A model generated the notes under the pieces. The model worked only from the letters and a program-made list of their open reading frames with translations. It was not told the DNA's origin and made no database searches. 64,000 bases of DNA from Aquatica leii (lineage: Eukaryota > Arthropoda > Insecta > Coleoptera > Lampyridae). This document shows, in pieces, positions 9,672 to 22,180 of this stretch (position 1 is the stretch's first letter; every line of letters begins with the position of its first letter). The stretch spans positions 57,799,505-57,863,504 of the forward strand of contig CM069436.1 of NCBI GenBank assembly GCA_035610365.1, in the 5' to 3' direction. The position numbers and the translations under genes were made by a program.

Positions 9672-11588
9672 TGTTACATTCCAAAATTAACACAAAGTCA
9701 CTGCCTGCAATGTAGTAACATAAACGGGGGGTTGTGCCACTAGCTCAATGGAGAAGGGTGGGTTTTATTTAAAATTCCGTGAAAAATTGGAAACGCGATC
9801 GTCGTAAAAAATGGAACTAGAACGGTAAAATAGTCAAATAATCGGTAAGGGCGCCAATCAAGGATTTCTATAAGGGGAAGCTTTCAAACCCCTGATTACC
9901 TGAAAGCTCATCCGGTTGGTTATAACCCCAGAACTTACCTTGGGTTATAACAATTCTGAAAAACACTAAAACAAAAATTTACGTATGCGGCGGCTAAATG
10001 AATAAAAGCTCTTTACATTTAACAATATAACATTTATTGATTGAATATTTAAAACCAAGACAAAATAAAATAACAAGTACTAAATGATATCAAATAAATT
10101 TGAATAAAAGAAATGAAATAATCTTAAGCAAACAAAAATGAATAATTTACACACAAAACATTACCTTAAAATTTATAAAAAGAAATGCTACTACAATAGC
10201 GTTAATTCGACGTCAAATATAATTAAATCTCAAGATCTTGACCGCATATTTATAACAAACAAATAAAATAACACACACAAAAAACAATACAGTTTATAAC
10301 ATATATATGTCCGAACTTTAATTCGAACTAAACAAAATATAGTTTATAAGTCGTTACATTATCATATATTCGAAATACGAATTATTTCTCAAACGCACCA
10401 AAACAAAATTAATTGATTTTAATTTCGCGCAAACACTATACGTGTTCGTTGAAATAATTAAATTCAACGTTAGTCGTAATTTCAATTGACTCAAAATTGA
10501 AAGCTTTTACTGCATTTTTAATCGCGGGACACTGCACGATCAAACAACAAAATCGATAAATACCTTAATTCTTAGTTGGTGATACCGGTCGAACTTTTGG
10601 TCCAGTGGTTTTGAAAGCTAACACCTCGATGGACTTTGGCTGCTTCCCAAACAATAGGTTACCAGTGGAAGATTTATTAATCCGCCCCCAAGGCGAAGGA
10701 TGAGATTGCGAAACAAACTCACGCACAAATTCACGTAACGAAACATGCGATATTAATTTAGGCAAAACAGTGATCTTAATTAACCGTAATTACGAAAAAG
10801 GAAAGTTTTCCACTTAAATTCACTGCACCATCTTCTTTTACTTCCACGGTAATTATTAGAAAAGGTGAATTATCACCTGCGTGATCTACATTTTTATGAC
10901 CGTCAACCAACTAACTTCCCACTCGTACCTCATTTACCAAAATCACGTCTATATATCAACTTTCGTCGACTGCCCTTTCCACAAAGGCTGCGTTCGAAAC
11001 TTCAAACACCAAAATACTCTCGCGAAAAAGTGCAATAAAGAGGCAAACAAACATATTACGTCATATTTATATAATTAGGACACAGCGTTTCGCTTATACG
11101 TGAAACTGTCAATTTGACAAAATATTATATTACAAGAATTTAAACTGCCTAATAAATTAAGATAATGACTTAATTTTTCCACGTAATCTAAACGTTTGAC
11201 ATAAAGAAATTCAAGTACGAATGTACTCGAACAACGAACTCATAAACCAACTTAAAATAAACAAACGGCGAAAATAGATTTAATTACGATTATATCTCAG
11301 AAGGAAAACATAACTCACAACTGGAATTTTTCAACAATCCAAGTGAAACATTCAATAAGCAAAATCGCGAAATCAGATGGTTTACAGCGTAACAAAATAC
11401 AAAACTTTATCAACAATTTACATTGTAACTCTGAATTAAAAATCGTAAAATAACTTATTAAACTCAATCCAAAAGTACATTAAAACAACTTCAAAATACA
11501 TTAAATGAAAAAAAAAACGTCAATCCAAATACTGTGTCCGTTACCAAACATTACTCAATCAACCAATCGATTCTAAACGATGGTTACA
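9672..11588 (-). repeat. 5' LTR of the intact Gypsy element
   Basis: 1917 bp copy of the LTR. In element orientation it starts TGTAACC and ends TGTAACA. Promoter, transcription start and poly(A) signals of the element should lie here. A TATA-like string is at 11064-11073 on the minus strand, the counterpart of 3781-3790. Confidence 0.95.
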
Positions 11589-11592
11589 GTAC
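11589..11592. repeat. Target-site duplication, right copy
   Basis: GTAC matches 2380-2383. Removing the element rejoins two A+T-rich flanks with no known gene at the site. Confidence 0.9.
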
Positions 11593-11650
11593 CTAAAATC
11601 AATTTTAAATTGTAAGCCGGTGTCCGTTAGTAAAACTTCTGAGAAGGCTG

Positions 11651-11672
11651 TGGCGGACACCTATGTCCGCCA
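11651..11672. repeat. Perfect 9-bp hairpin, first of a pair
   Basis: TGGCGGACA, loop CCTA, TGTCCGCCA. A related imperfect hairpin lies about 290 bp away. The surrounding 350 bp is more G+C-rich than its neighbours, and GGTGTCCG also occurs near 11619. Confidence 0.7.
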
Positions 11673-11936
11673 GAAATGTCTAGAATTATATTTACACCCA
11701 GGCCAGACGGTCACAATTACGATGCCTTTGTTCTAAGATTGTATCCGCTTGGCACTGGCGCATCGACCGCTGCAACAATGTTCTTAATAATAGTTATTCT
11801 TTTCAAATAAGAAACATTTTTGCTCTATAGTGTTTATTTGTTTGTACAAATATCAGATAGGTAAATGTATTAATTATAAATAAAACACACTTGTAGTAGT
11901 TGATGATCGGCAATGACCACCGCGACTGCTGGGCCG

Positions 11937-11957
11937 TGGCGGACACCAGTATCCGCA
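11937..11957. repeat. Imperfect hairpin, second of a pair
   Basis: TGGCGGACACC shared with 11651, then AGTATCCGCA, giving a GCGGA/TCCGC stem. It is likely part of the same decayed repeat as 11651-11672. Confidence 0.5.
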
Positions 11958-14900
11958 TCAAACATTTTAATTTTGGAATGGTCAAAAAAGCAAAAAACCT
12001 ATTAGATTTACTAATAATACTTCTTGGATAGTAAATTGTTAAAAAATACTATTGGCTTCAGAAAGAACGTCATAATATTTTTAAAAAGAGTTTTTATCTG
12101 CAACTTTGCAGCATATGAATTCTAAAGGTATAATTTTATTACCTTTGTGTAAATTAAAATTTTTTGATCAAAATGTTTGTTTCTATAACCATACGAAAAC
12201 AGAACAAACAATTTCTTACTTGGTCTGTCCATAATTTGTAAACATAAAACATATTCATTAAAAATATTTAATAAAATTGTAGTTTTGTTGATTCTCAACT
12301 TTAATATTGTTAACTACAAAATAATTTTTAATATTTTGCAATACCAACATTATTTTGTTGGTATTTTCACTAGTAGAACAATTTTATGTTTTTGGGGCTA
12401 TTTTTGTGGCAAAAGGTAATAGACTTTATTTATTTAAAAATTGCCATAGAAGTAGAAACGTTGACAACCTCATCAATTCAAATAAGTTTTGCATATACAG
12501 CGGGCTAAAACCACAACGCATAACATTGCAAGATAAATAACGTCAATCTTAATGTAAAAATACCAATTTTAAAATTACTGTTTTTACATAATTAATTTAC
12601 ACTACGAGATGGCCCTCTCGTCATATTTGGTTTATGAGACTTTATTTGTTGATTGGTTGTAATCACTTGCAAAAATTTCATCGTTTTTTAAGTTTTTAAG
12701 CGTAAAAATATAAATAAAGATAGAAAAGGAATAAATATTTATTTATTGAAAATTAAAAATGGCACCGATAAGGTTTGAGTGTCATTCGAACAGTAAAGAA
12801 CGGTTAAAAACAAAAAAATGTTTTTAAATAATTTATTAAAATATGTTACTAGTATTTACTCTTATTTGCAAATTATTTAAATGACGTATGTTGCAATGTT
12901 TTAGGTTTTTAAGAATATTGACGAAACAACTTTTTAAGAAAAAACATAGAAAAGCATGTATACAGTCAAAACTATTTAGTTAAAAATACGTGGAGTGGTT
13001 ATTAAAAATTTAATTTTTTAATGTATATAAATGCAATAATTAGCGTTTTCTTATCTTGCTAAACAAAATGTTAACGTAAAAAATTTTTTAATTAAACAAC
13101 ATTTTTTTTTACTAATTTAAATTAGTTTGTTTCCAATCAAGATACACAAAAAATCTTGCATTTTACATAGTTTTAACAATTTTTGAAGAATAATACATAC
13201 AAAAAGTTAATTACAATTTTATTATAGTACAAATTGCTTAGAAAATAATATAAAGGGATTAATTTAGTAGATTAGTACAAAATATCGCTGATTAAAGGTT
13301 TTTTAAATGTAATTTACTAAGCGTATTTTGTATACATTTTTAATTGGCACAACAATAATATTTTCATTCATTTAAAAATCTTTTGTGTGTTTGAGATATT
13401 TTTGGAATGACCACGAACTTGATTCTATCACAATACACAAATAGTATTTTTCAAGGATAAATTTACAAATTACAATGGTCAGTATACAAACATTTCATTC
13501 AACCTAGCTGTATAAAATTTAGGAAATACATATATCAATTAAATTTATTTTTTGGCAAAGTTTTATGTAACGTGACGTAAATACTTTTTGATTAAGTTTC
13601 TATTTAATTTTTATAAAAGTTAATTTTTTCGTAGCTGTTACGTTATTTTTACACTATCTTCAAGGACAAATGTTTACGTTGATCTCCTTGTTTTAAAAAT
13701 ATTTAGTTAAAATTAGATTAAAACGTTTTTATTTGCTACCGTTTGAAAAATGCAATTTAATTGTGATATTTATTGCCAATTTGTCAAGATATTAATGTCT
13801 ACATCGCACTGTGTTAAATAATCGCTACTACCACGTTGCCATTAATAATTCACAACCAATGCAGGATAAATGTTGCAACATTTGTTTAACATGTTATGTA
13901 CATTTGCTTCTTTTACAGATTAGCTCCTACAAAATATAGTTTTCATCAACATCATCGGTATGTTCTATTGGAAGTTTTATATTGAAGACTATTACTTTTG
14001 CTTAACTTATATAACATAGCTTGTATTTCTTATAACAGTATGTTGGCATTATGGAATTTATCTAAAGAAAAACTAACTTTTCACTAACTCTTTTTGCATT
14101 TTTCATGTATCGTATAAAACGTTTAATCTAAAAGGAATGCTGATCTATGTGCATTATAAAATTATCTTTACTTTGCATGATAGATATCTAACTTCTACTG
14201 TTAGAAAAAACCTCACTGCTTAAACTAAATTTTGTTTGATTGTTTATTTTTTAAAACGTACGTTGTTTTAATTGTGTGAATAATGATGTAAGCGTTTTTT
14301 AAATTTACCATTAACTATATATTACCCTTCAGCTATAATCGTATTATACGCCATTTTGTTATTCCCATCCATTACTGCAAGGCGCACAAAGTTTTAAAAG
14401 TTATAAAACTTCTAACGTTTGTTTTTGTTCTTTCTGTAATTTTTTATCTTCAAAATTTTTTTATTAAGATTTATATTAAAAATTAATAGTTTATTTTTTA
14501 TGTTTTGAAACATTTTTAAATCATTATTTGATATAAAAATGTTTCGTTTATTGTATTTTAAACGATTCTATGAAATCAAATCCAATTTGTTACACTTCTT
14601 TTCCTGGCAATCACTGCGGATGTAAATGTCGTTAGCCCTTAAAAACGTCGTAACTTCTCTTGTCTTTATTAAACTTGTGGTAATGGTTGGCGTTGTTTGA
14701 GTTTATAGGACAGTTACATAATAAACTACGTTTAATGTCGCATTAATTACATCAAATAGAAAAAGTTTTTTTTTAACAAAATTCTCGATTTAATGCTGAT
14801 CCTAATAAGTTCTCTTTTAGGTCTACGCTATTAATATTGTAAAAAACTCATTGTATTTTTGTCGCCTTGTATAACCGTTTCTGATAATAGACAAAATTGC

Positions 14901-16607
14901 TTAAAACTACTTAAATGTTATTTTAAACTAAGATATACAAAATACTGATTTTTTTTACTTTTTGAAGCATTTTATATAAAACAAAATCAATTTCTTGTGA
15001 TAAATATTATAGCGCACAATTAATTTATTCTTTGTTTTTCTATCTTAAACTACTAAATCGCATCAATTTTCAGGTAAGTACATTTAGTAATTTTTGTACA
15101 AATTAAGCCAAATTAGGTGATTGATTTTTGTTTGGTTGGTATTTGTCCATTGGTGTTAATTTCCAAATATCTCTCTAACACTACCATTATGTGTGTGAAA
15201 TATTTAGATCAGGATTAAACATTAAGTTTTGATAATAAATGATATAGGAACAAATAAATGCACAAGTATCGTAAAAAAAATTAGTTAACAAATAGAAGTT
15301 TTGTAAAAAACACATTACGTTAAAAACATGTTTATGTGTAATATAAATACAATTTACGATTTAATTAACATTTTGCGGATGTAAATACATTTAAACTAAA
15401 CGGGTACATACAATGCTTAAAAGAAACTTTAGACACATGAAGTTTCAAAGAAGAAATCAATTTTTTTTCGGAAGAAGCTCTTATAGATAAAATCATTTTC
15501 AGCGTAAAATACTTTATGAAAATGTTTGTACAAATTTCGATTACGGATTTCATTAGTCTTTTATATTTTCTGGCGTTGAATAATGATTTTTATTACGCTT
15601 AATTTGCTTCTGCAAATGTTTTGCTTACAATTACTCACAGCAAGTCAAATAGATTAACAATTACAGCGTATAAAAATAAATTCATTTTATTTCAAACTTT
15701 AACTTTATTGCCAATTTTAATTTAAATAAAGGTTTAGTGGCTTGACTTTTTTTGATAAAATTTGCAATTTTTATTATTATTATTATATATTGAAAATTTA
15801 CTGTAACTTTTCAAAAATATTTTTAAGCATTAAAACCACAATCACCGTGTTTTGTACTTATGACTTAGGAATTCCGGTCTTATTTCTTATCAACTTCTAT
15901 AAACGTGATGTAATAACAGCTTGTTTTTTTACGTGAAACGATTTTTTTATTACGCATTTACACAAATAATAATACGTATAAAATAACTTGGCAGTTTAGC
16001 TACTTAAATATTGTTTCAATTTAGAGATAGTGCACTAAAAATGATAATTAATATACTAACCGCTACGATTACATTACGTGTTAGGAATACATAATTTTAT
16101 TATTTAAAATATACCATTAGACAAATTGTTTCAGTAAAGTGACAAAACACAACATTTTTTTTTAAATTAAATATAAAATTAGTTTTTACGGTCGGTTTCT
16201 GTGCTATAGTATTACGAGATTAAACAAAAGTAACTAAAATTCAGCAAAATGCAGTGGGATGCTCACGTAACATTAATTATATACGACTTTGGAGTTATAT
16301 CAGCAATACTGATAGAGTTGTTTTCTAGTCTGCTTTAAGACTAAAGTGAAATTATAATTGTACATACTTTCTTTGCTATAATAGTTTTTGTTGCATTTTG
16401 TTTGACTAGATTATTATTCAAAAAATTTCGTATTTAATTATGTGTGCAGTTAGAGTATATGCTAAACAGATCAGGACTAATCACAACGTTTTGAAAGTAG
16501 TTCTTTTCTATGCTTACAAGGAAACAATCTAAAATGATACTCTAGTTGTCAGCGGCGTTAAATTTATTAACTCTACAGAGTCGTGATTTTCGGGAAAACT
16601 TGGAAAA

Positions 16608-16789
16608 GTGAACCCAAACAAACTGACGTTTTGCAAGACATTGCAGCTTGCATCTTCAGAGTGGTAAATGTCACTGACATTTCACTTCATTCTACTTCTT
16701 GTTTTGACTCCAAAGCAGAGACTAGGATCAAGCTTAAAAAGTCCGAGTGTTTAAGTACGACGCGGTTTATGCCAAAAGTTGTATATAAT
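16608..16789 (+). repeat. Two-module dispersed repeat, copy A
   Basis: Module X (16608-16680, starting GTGAACCCAAACAAACTGAC) and module Y (16690-16789, containing ACGACGCGGTTTATG). Both recur at 28455-28643, but X and Y have opposite relative orientation there. Open frames through both copies end in similar residues (ending PKVVYN), so the source may have been coding. The family is not recognised. Confidence 0.75.
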
Positions 16790-18839
16790 CGTAACCAAAG
16801 TAATCGCAAAAATTTAAGATTTTATATTCGAATTTAATGTTTTTATGGAAATCCTAGTAATGTCAAGGAATTTGACTAATTTCTGATAAGTTTCGGTTCT
16901 TTAATGAAGACCTGGGTTGAAATAGTAATTAATATAATAAGTAACAAAACAAAGTTTTTTTAATGAATTTTATTGATTGAAACGTATCCAATTTCTGGTG
17001 ATGGCAATTGCACATTTAACATAAACTAAAAACACATACCAAAAACATGGGTGTTTATGTTATGTGTTTTTAATTTGGCGGCAGCGAGTGGCACAAAATA
17101 AAGTGACTAATAATAACAAATCCACTACCTTAACATATTGTATGCGGAAAAACAGTCAGGGCACCAACCATAAACTAAAAATGCTTAATCGTCAAGACAA
17201 CTCTCGAATACCACAATATCAAAAAAGAACCATCACTGAAGAGACCCAATCTCTCCCTGCATTGCGGTCTCTTTCTACTATTAAACATATTTTTTTACAT
17301 AAATGTTATATAGCAATGCAAATGTTGTTTTTAATCAACAGTTAGTGTTTGATTAAAAATATGTTAGAATTGTCTTTGATTAGTCAAAGACTGGTCTATT
17401 ATGCTTTGTTGAATTTTAGAGATATCGAAAACATTAAAAAAAATAAACTACAAAAAATGATTCAATATTTTAGAAATGCGCATTCCAAATTTACAGAGAA
17501 CGCAAATAAAAAGCAGCAATCAAAATTAGCTCAGGATGAAGAAAAAAACGGGAAAAGAATTAATTCTATAAAACTAAAAGAATTTGAGTAAAAAAAGTTT
17601 AGTTCAGAAAAATGGAGTCTCGAATTAATGACAAAATTAATTTTCTTAAAGTTAAATTGTAATTATTAAATTATTATGTTGAGTACTTGGCAGATAGAGT
17701 TTTTGCTTTATTTATCGAATTTGATGATGTGTTTGAGATCTATTATTCTTTCAACCAAAAAATATTTTTCTTTGCCAATGACGAAAATTTTGGTTGAAAA
17801 GCACTAGAAAACCTGGAAAAGTCAGAGCATTGCAAACTTTTAAATTAATCTCTATCTTGATTTTAACTTAAATTCTTTGCAGTTGCACGTTTAATAGTGT
17901 AACGGTTTAGTCTATTATGGTTTTTTAATCAAGTATTTATTTAGTTTTACTGTTGCTGCCTTGTCTACAACTTGGCAAGTATCTTGTGCCCGTGTAAAGC
18001 AACTGCGCAGGTAGAAACCTAAATATTCAAGAGAAAGGATTATTTTGTTTTAGCTTTCTTAGGATACGTGTCATTTGTTTTTTTAACGTTATTTGTATTT
18101 CGTGCTTTTTGTTATTTTTATTTAGAAAATGCAGTTCTTTTAAACTAACTGCATTATAATGTATATCAACGATTAATATAATTTTTATATCGTTATATCT
18201 ATATATTTTTGGCCGAATGCGTTTTCTATCTACGCGCTTAAACTCTGTCCGGACACGAGATACTTGTCAATTTGTACAGGTTCAAAACGACCCATTATGT
18301 GAAAAGGACTGATTTCATTTTCATTTTAATTTAAAGATTATATAGAGTGAAACCAAACATTTTCGCAATAAAAAGAAATTAAAGAATACAATTTGAAAAC
18401 AAAAGCCAGAATTAAAAATAAACATTTAGTAAGGAACGGAACTCTTTCTAATGAATGAAAAATGTCATTTGAATTTTTTGTAGCATATTTTTCATATTTG
18501 TTTTTAAGGTTTTTTATAACGATAGTTTTCATACTTGCAACACAAATTAAAACACTTATTGTTTGTTTTTTTACACATATAGCATCTGCTTCTATTTCTA
18601 AATTGGGTTTATGTTAAAGCTACTTTATGTCCTCTGCGGTTTTTGTTCTAGGAAGGTATTTTTTTTTATTTGTGGTTTTACTAGCAACATCCTTAAATCG
18701 CTTAAAAAACGTCTGTTAAACTTTAACTAGGCAGTGTAAGAACCAATGTCAATTATATTATAGAAGACGATACGTATAATTATAGAAGACGATTATAGAT
18801 AAAATAAGACTAACAGACAAATTAAGAGATTAAAACGAA
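16790..18839. other. A+T-rich stretch without recognisable genes
   Basis: Open frames at 17064-17345 and 17349-17591 are low-complexity, K/N-rich and match nothing I know. Confidence 0.5.
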
Positions 18840-20339
18840 CTTAATCTTTTACAAGATATATCTAAAAACAAGTACGTCATAGCGAATACTCAAATAAACA
18901 CAGCCTAATAAAAATATAAACACAAAAAAAACATACAAAAAAAATTTTAAAAAAGAAAACATTGCAACAAACAGGCTATGAACTGAATTAACATAACGGA
19001 AACTACAAAATGAACACAAAACCCAATAGAAAACGACGAAACTTTGCAACAAAAGTAAATAGAACCAAGAAAAGCAAGAATCTTAAAATTGGTGACTCAG
19101 ACAATCATGCTGATGTGTCTCAACCCTGCAAATTTTACGGTTTACTCTAAAATTATAAAAAATAGAAATACACCTGACTTTACCGACTATTGTGAAAATT
19201 TCACGGTCGTTATTGTGCGACTTGGTTTTTGAGATAAGTAAGCAAGCCTTAAATAACAAACAGACTGAAAGAAACAGCTTTGTGCAGCACATTAGATGTT
19301 ACTCTTGGAGTGCAACAGATAAGAACATAAAAACACATAAAAAAGTTTGTAGATAAATATACAAAAAAATTGTAAATCTAATCGTATGGGAATTAATCGG
19401 TTCAATAGATGTGACGTACTTGTACAATGAGCTACAACAAAATCGAAAAGAACCAGAATACTAAAACAGAAGTCAAAGACACTATTAATTTTATATAAGA
19501 AAACAAATAGAAAACCTAAATAAACAAACAATAAAAAAAACTCTCAGACATGCAGAAATAGAAAAACTACTAAATGACAATGCATGTTGATACACAAACA
19601 GATAAAATTTTAAGAGATCCAATAAACACAGAAAATAAGAACATACAAACCATACAACGGACAGAAGCCAACATAAAAAATTATTAATGCGGAGATAAAA
19701 TTTTCAAGAACGCAAAAATAGAAATAGGTCATCTTCTTTACGAAAAAATGATAAGTTCAAACAAAAACAACACTAAAAAAACACTGTTCTGCAGGAAATG
19801 ATACACACAAATATCCAAACAAAAACAACAAATAAACATTATATTAAGAAAAAAAGCAAATGACATATGGAGCAAACTAAAAAATTTTAAAAATTAAACT
19901 AAATAAAATAAGAAAACTACCATACATAATATAAAAAACAGAAATCGATAGACATAAACATATATATATATAAAAACAAACATATCCACTTGTATTCAAG
20001 AAAAAACAAAACATATACTTTACAATATATAGAAATCAAACCTGCAAAGAAAAAAAGAAGCAAATAAAATGAAAAGAAAAATAACTACTAAAGATAGAAG
20101 AAGACAAAGAAACGCTAACAAAATTTTAAAAAATGATGACGTAAAATAAGAATAAAAGAGAAAAAGTGATAACAAAACACATAATAATTAGAAGAATAGT
20201 TCTAACTACAGAAAGAAACAGCACTACTAAAAACCGAAATAAATGGAAACATCCAAATAAAAAACTTTAGACAGAAAAAAAAATTGTTTTAAAAGTGTTC
20301 AATAAAGAAACAATATAGTACTTAACGTTGGAAGTAGAA

Positions 20340-20490
20340 CCAAAACGCAAAAGAATGCGTAGGAATAAACGCAGTTGAAATCTGCTACAAATGTGGAAAA
20401 GAAAGACAACATAAAAAAAATGTTGCCAAGAAGAATACCGTTTATTGTGCAATACAACAGAACATAATGCAGAAAAAACCACTGTGATAT
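20340..20490 (+). pseudogene. LINE ORF1 (Gag-like) zinc-knuckle remnant
   Basis: A frame reads VEICYKCGKE followed by basic residues, the start of a CCHC knuckle, with its last ligands lost. In another frame the next segment reads LLCNTTEHN, fitting a following knuckle. ORF1 proteins of R1/Jockey LINEs bind element RNA and carry two or three such knuckles at their C-terminus. Confidence 0.55.
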
Positions 20491-21679
20491 GCTAAAAAAT
20501 TCATCTACAAAAGTACTCAAAAAGCTTAGAACTCAGTGAATAATTGACTTTAAAAAAAAGAAATTGTTGAAATGGCTGTGAAAACGATTAAGGTACTAGA
20601 GGCGTTTCATTATGTCGTGAACTGTGACCTTGAGTCGAAAATCGGAATTAATAAACTAAAAGTCAAAAATTTGACAAGTCTAACTGAATTCCAAAAACGT
20701 TAGTCTATTTAAAAGCCACTAACATCAATAAAAATTAAAAATAATCAGATATTTATTTATCAAACAAAATTGAATTTACTTATAATAATACCTAAAGACC
20801 TATTAACAATAAATGCAACGATAAAAGCAAAGATAGGTTAGAAAAATGTACCGGCGAATGTTTGTAAGACGGATAATAACAATATTTTGACATATAGAGA
20901 CTACAGCGCCACAGTTCACGAGATCCTGAAAGACGTCTACAATCAAACTCAAACAGAAAAAATATATTCCATGGCATGCTACACAAATGTATGGAAGATT
21001 TAAATATACACACAGGGTTAGCATAAAAGTCAAATATGTTAAGGCGTCAAAAATATATCTATGATAAAAACTGTGATACATTCATTAGTTATAAAAGGAA
21101 TATAAAAATAACCAACATCTGTGAAAAAAATATTGTGGGTGTCCAGTTTTACAAAATTCTATTTATACTTATTTATTCTTCACCGAACAAAACTGTAGAC
21201 GATTTTTAAAAATACAGGTTTTACTAATATTTATAAGTATATATAAATACAATACAGCACTGGTAATAGGTGGCCAAATCCAGAAGATTTGGAACAAAAC
21301 AAACAAATAATAGAAAACAAATATTTAAACATAGATGGAAACAACTGGGTTACCACCAGTAAATGAAGGGACTACTTCAACTCTTGATAACATTTATTGT
21401 TAGTCAGTTATAAACATTACATCAATAGATTTCATGTAACACCAAAGAAGGAAAGATAAGAAACAAAGAAAAATATCTAAGCAATTACTATTGAGAATCT
21501 AAAAAATTATACTAAAAAGCTCAAAATATGAGAAAATGCAAATAAACCAAAATCATCAATGTAAGAAATTGTACAAATTGTAATAACTTATTCAAAATTT
21601 AAAAAATACATATGCTGAGAAAAATATAAACCAGTACATTAGTTGTCAAACGGTATAACCAAACTAAGAAAAAAAACTA

Positions 21680-22110
21680 TACAATACAGAAGACACATTA
21701 CGAGAATAAAAAACTACAAAAAAACAATGAAGAAAAATAACACAAATTACACAAAAACACAAATATGTTAGGAAAAACTAAGAAATGTCATAACAACGAT
21801 GAAAAGAGAAGAATAAAAGAAACTATGCTTAGAAATGGAAGAAGACGTATGGAAAAATGCTTACAAAATAAACAAATAGAAAAACTATTCTCTAGACATC
21901 CGGATACAACATATTACCATCATATAAAACATTAATTACAACTATATATATATAATTAATAACAAAAAAATAATTTACGGAAACGTTAAATACAGTAGAA
22001 AACAAAAGGGCACTAGGTTTAGAGAAAGTGCCACTAGAAGCAATAAAAAAAATAACATATATATTTTTAAAACAACCTACTACGAAAAGAAGACTTTTCA
22101 AAAATTTAGA
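21680..22110 (+). pseudogene. LINE ORF2 remnant, endonuclease-RT junction
   Basis: Readable pieces include LEMEEDVWKNAYKI near 21.83 kb, matching the tryptophan-containing stretch before RT in R1-type elements. At about 21.98 kb comes NKRALGLEKVPLEAIKK, the conserved first RT block with its Lys-Ala-x-Gly-x-x-x-x-Pro pattern. Homology fades by about 22.15 kb. It encodes no working enzyme. Confidence 0.65.
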
Positions 22111-22180
22111 AAAAATTAAAATAATATTAATTGGAAAACCTAAAATACAAACACGCAACCTAAAAACTTGAATTACTGGT

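Larger units (their letters stand above)
2384..11588 (-). mobile_element. Near-intact Gypsy (Ty3-type) LTR retrotransposon
   Basis: A 9.2 kb element read right to left: 5' LTR (9672-11588), primer-binding-site candidate, gag, protease, reverse transcriptase-RNase H-integrase, polypurine tract, 3' LTR (2384-4303). The order RT, RNase H, integrase and the GPF motif after the integrase core mark it as Ty3/Gypsy rather than Copia. It is flanked by the 4-bp target duplication GTAC. The two LTRs differ by only two substitutions and six short indels, so insertion was recent. Gag and protease-pol are in different frames joined by a -1 frameshift signal. The only lesion seen in coding DNA is one TAA between protease and RT. 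There is no recognisable env; 630 bp between pol and the polypurine tract hold no known gene. Clade within Gypsy is not assigned. Confidence 0.96.
11593..16607. other. A+T-rich stretch without recognisable genes
   Basis: Only short palindromes near 11.65 and 11.94 kb stand out, plus a short TTA microsatellite near 15.77 kb. The short open frames look like chance products of low-complexity sequence. Confidence 0.5.
18840..22180 (+). mobile_element. Decayed non-LTR retrotransposon, R1/Jockey-like
   Basis: This block is strikingly A-rich and T-poor on the plus strand over 3.3 kb, as coding strands of some LINEs are. Two protein signatures appear in order: Gag-type Cys-rich knuckles near 20.38 kb, and the pre-RT and RT entry region at 21.7-22.1 kb. 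Stops and frameshifts are everywhere. The catalytic RT core, the 3' end and any poly(A) tail were not found, so the copy is truncated after the first RT block. Boundaries are set by composition and are approximate. Confidence 0.7.

Noticed and set aside
17064-17591. Two consecutive plus-strand frames as a small gene
   Set aside because: Low-complexity K/N-rich translation with no motif or homology that I can name.
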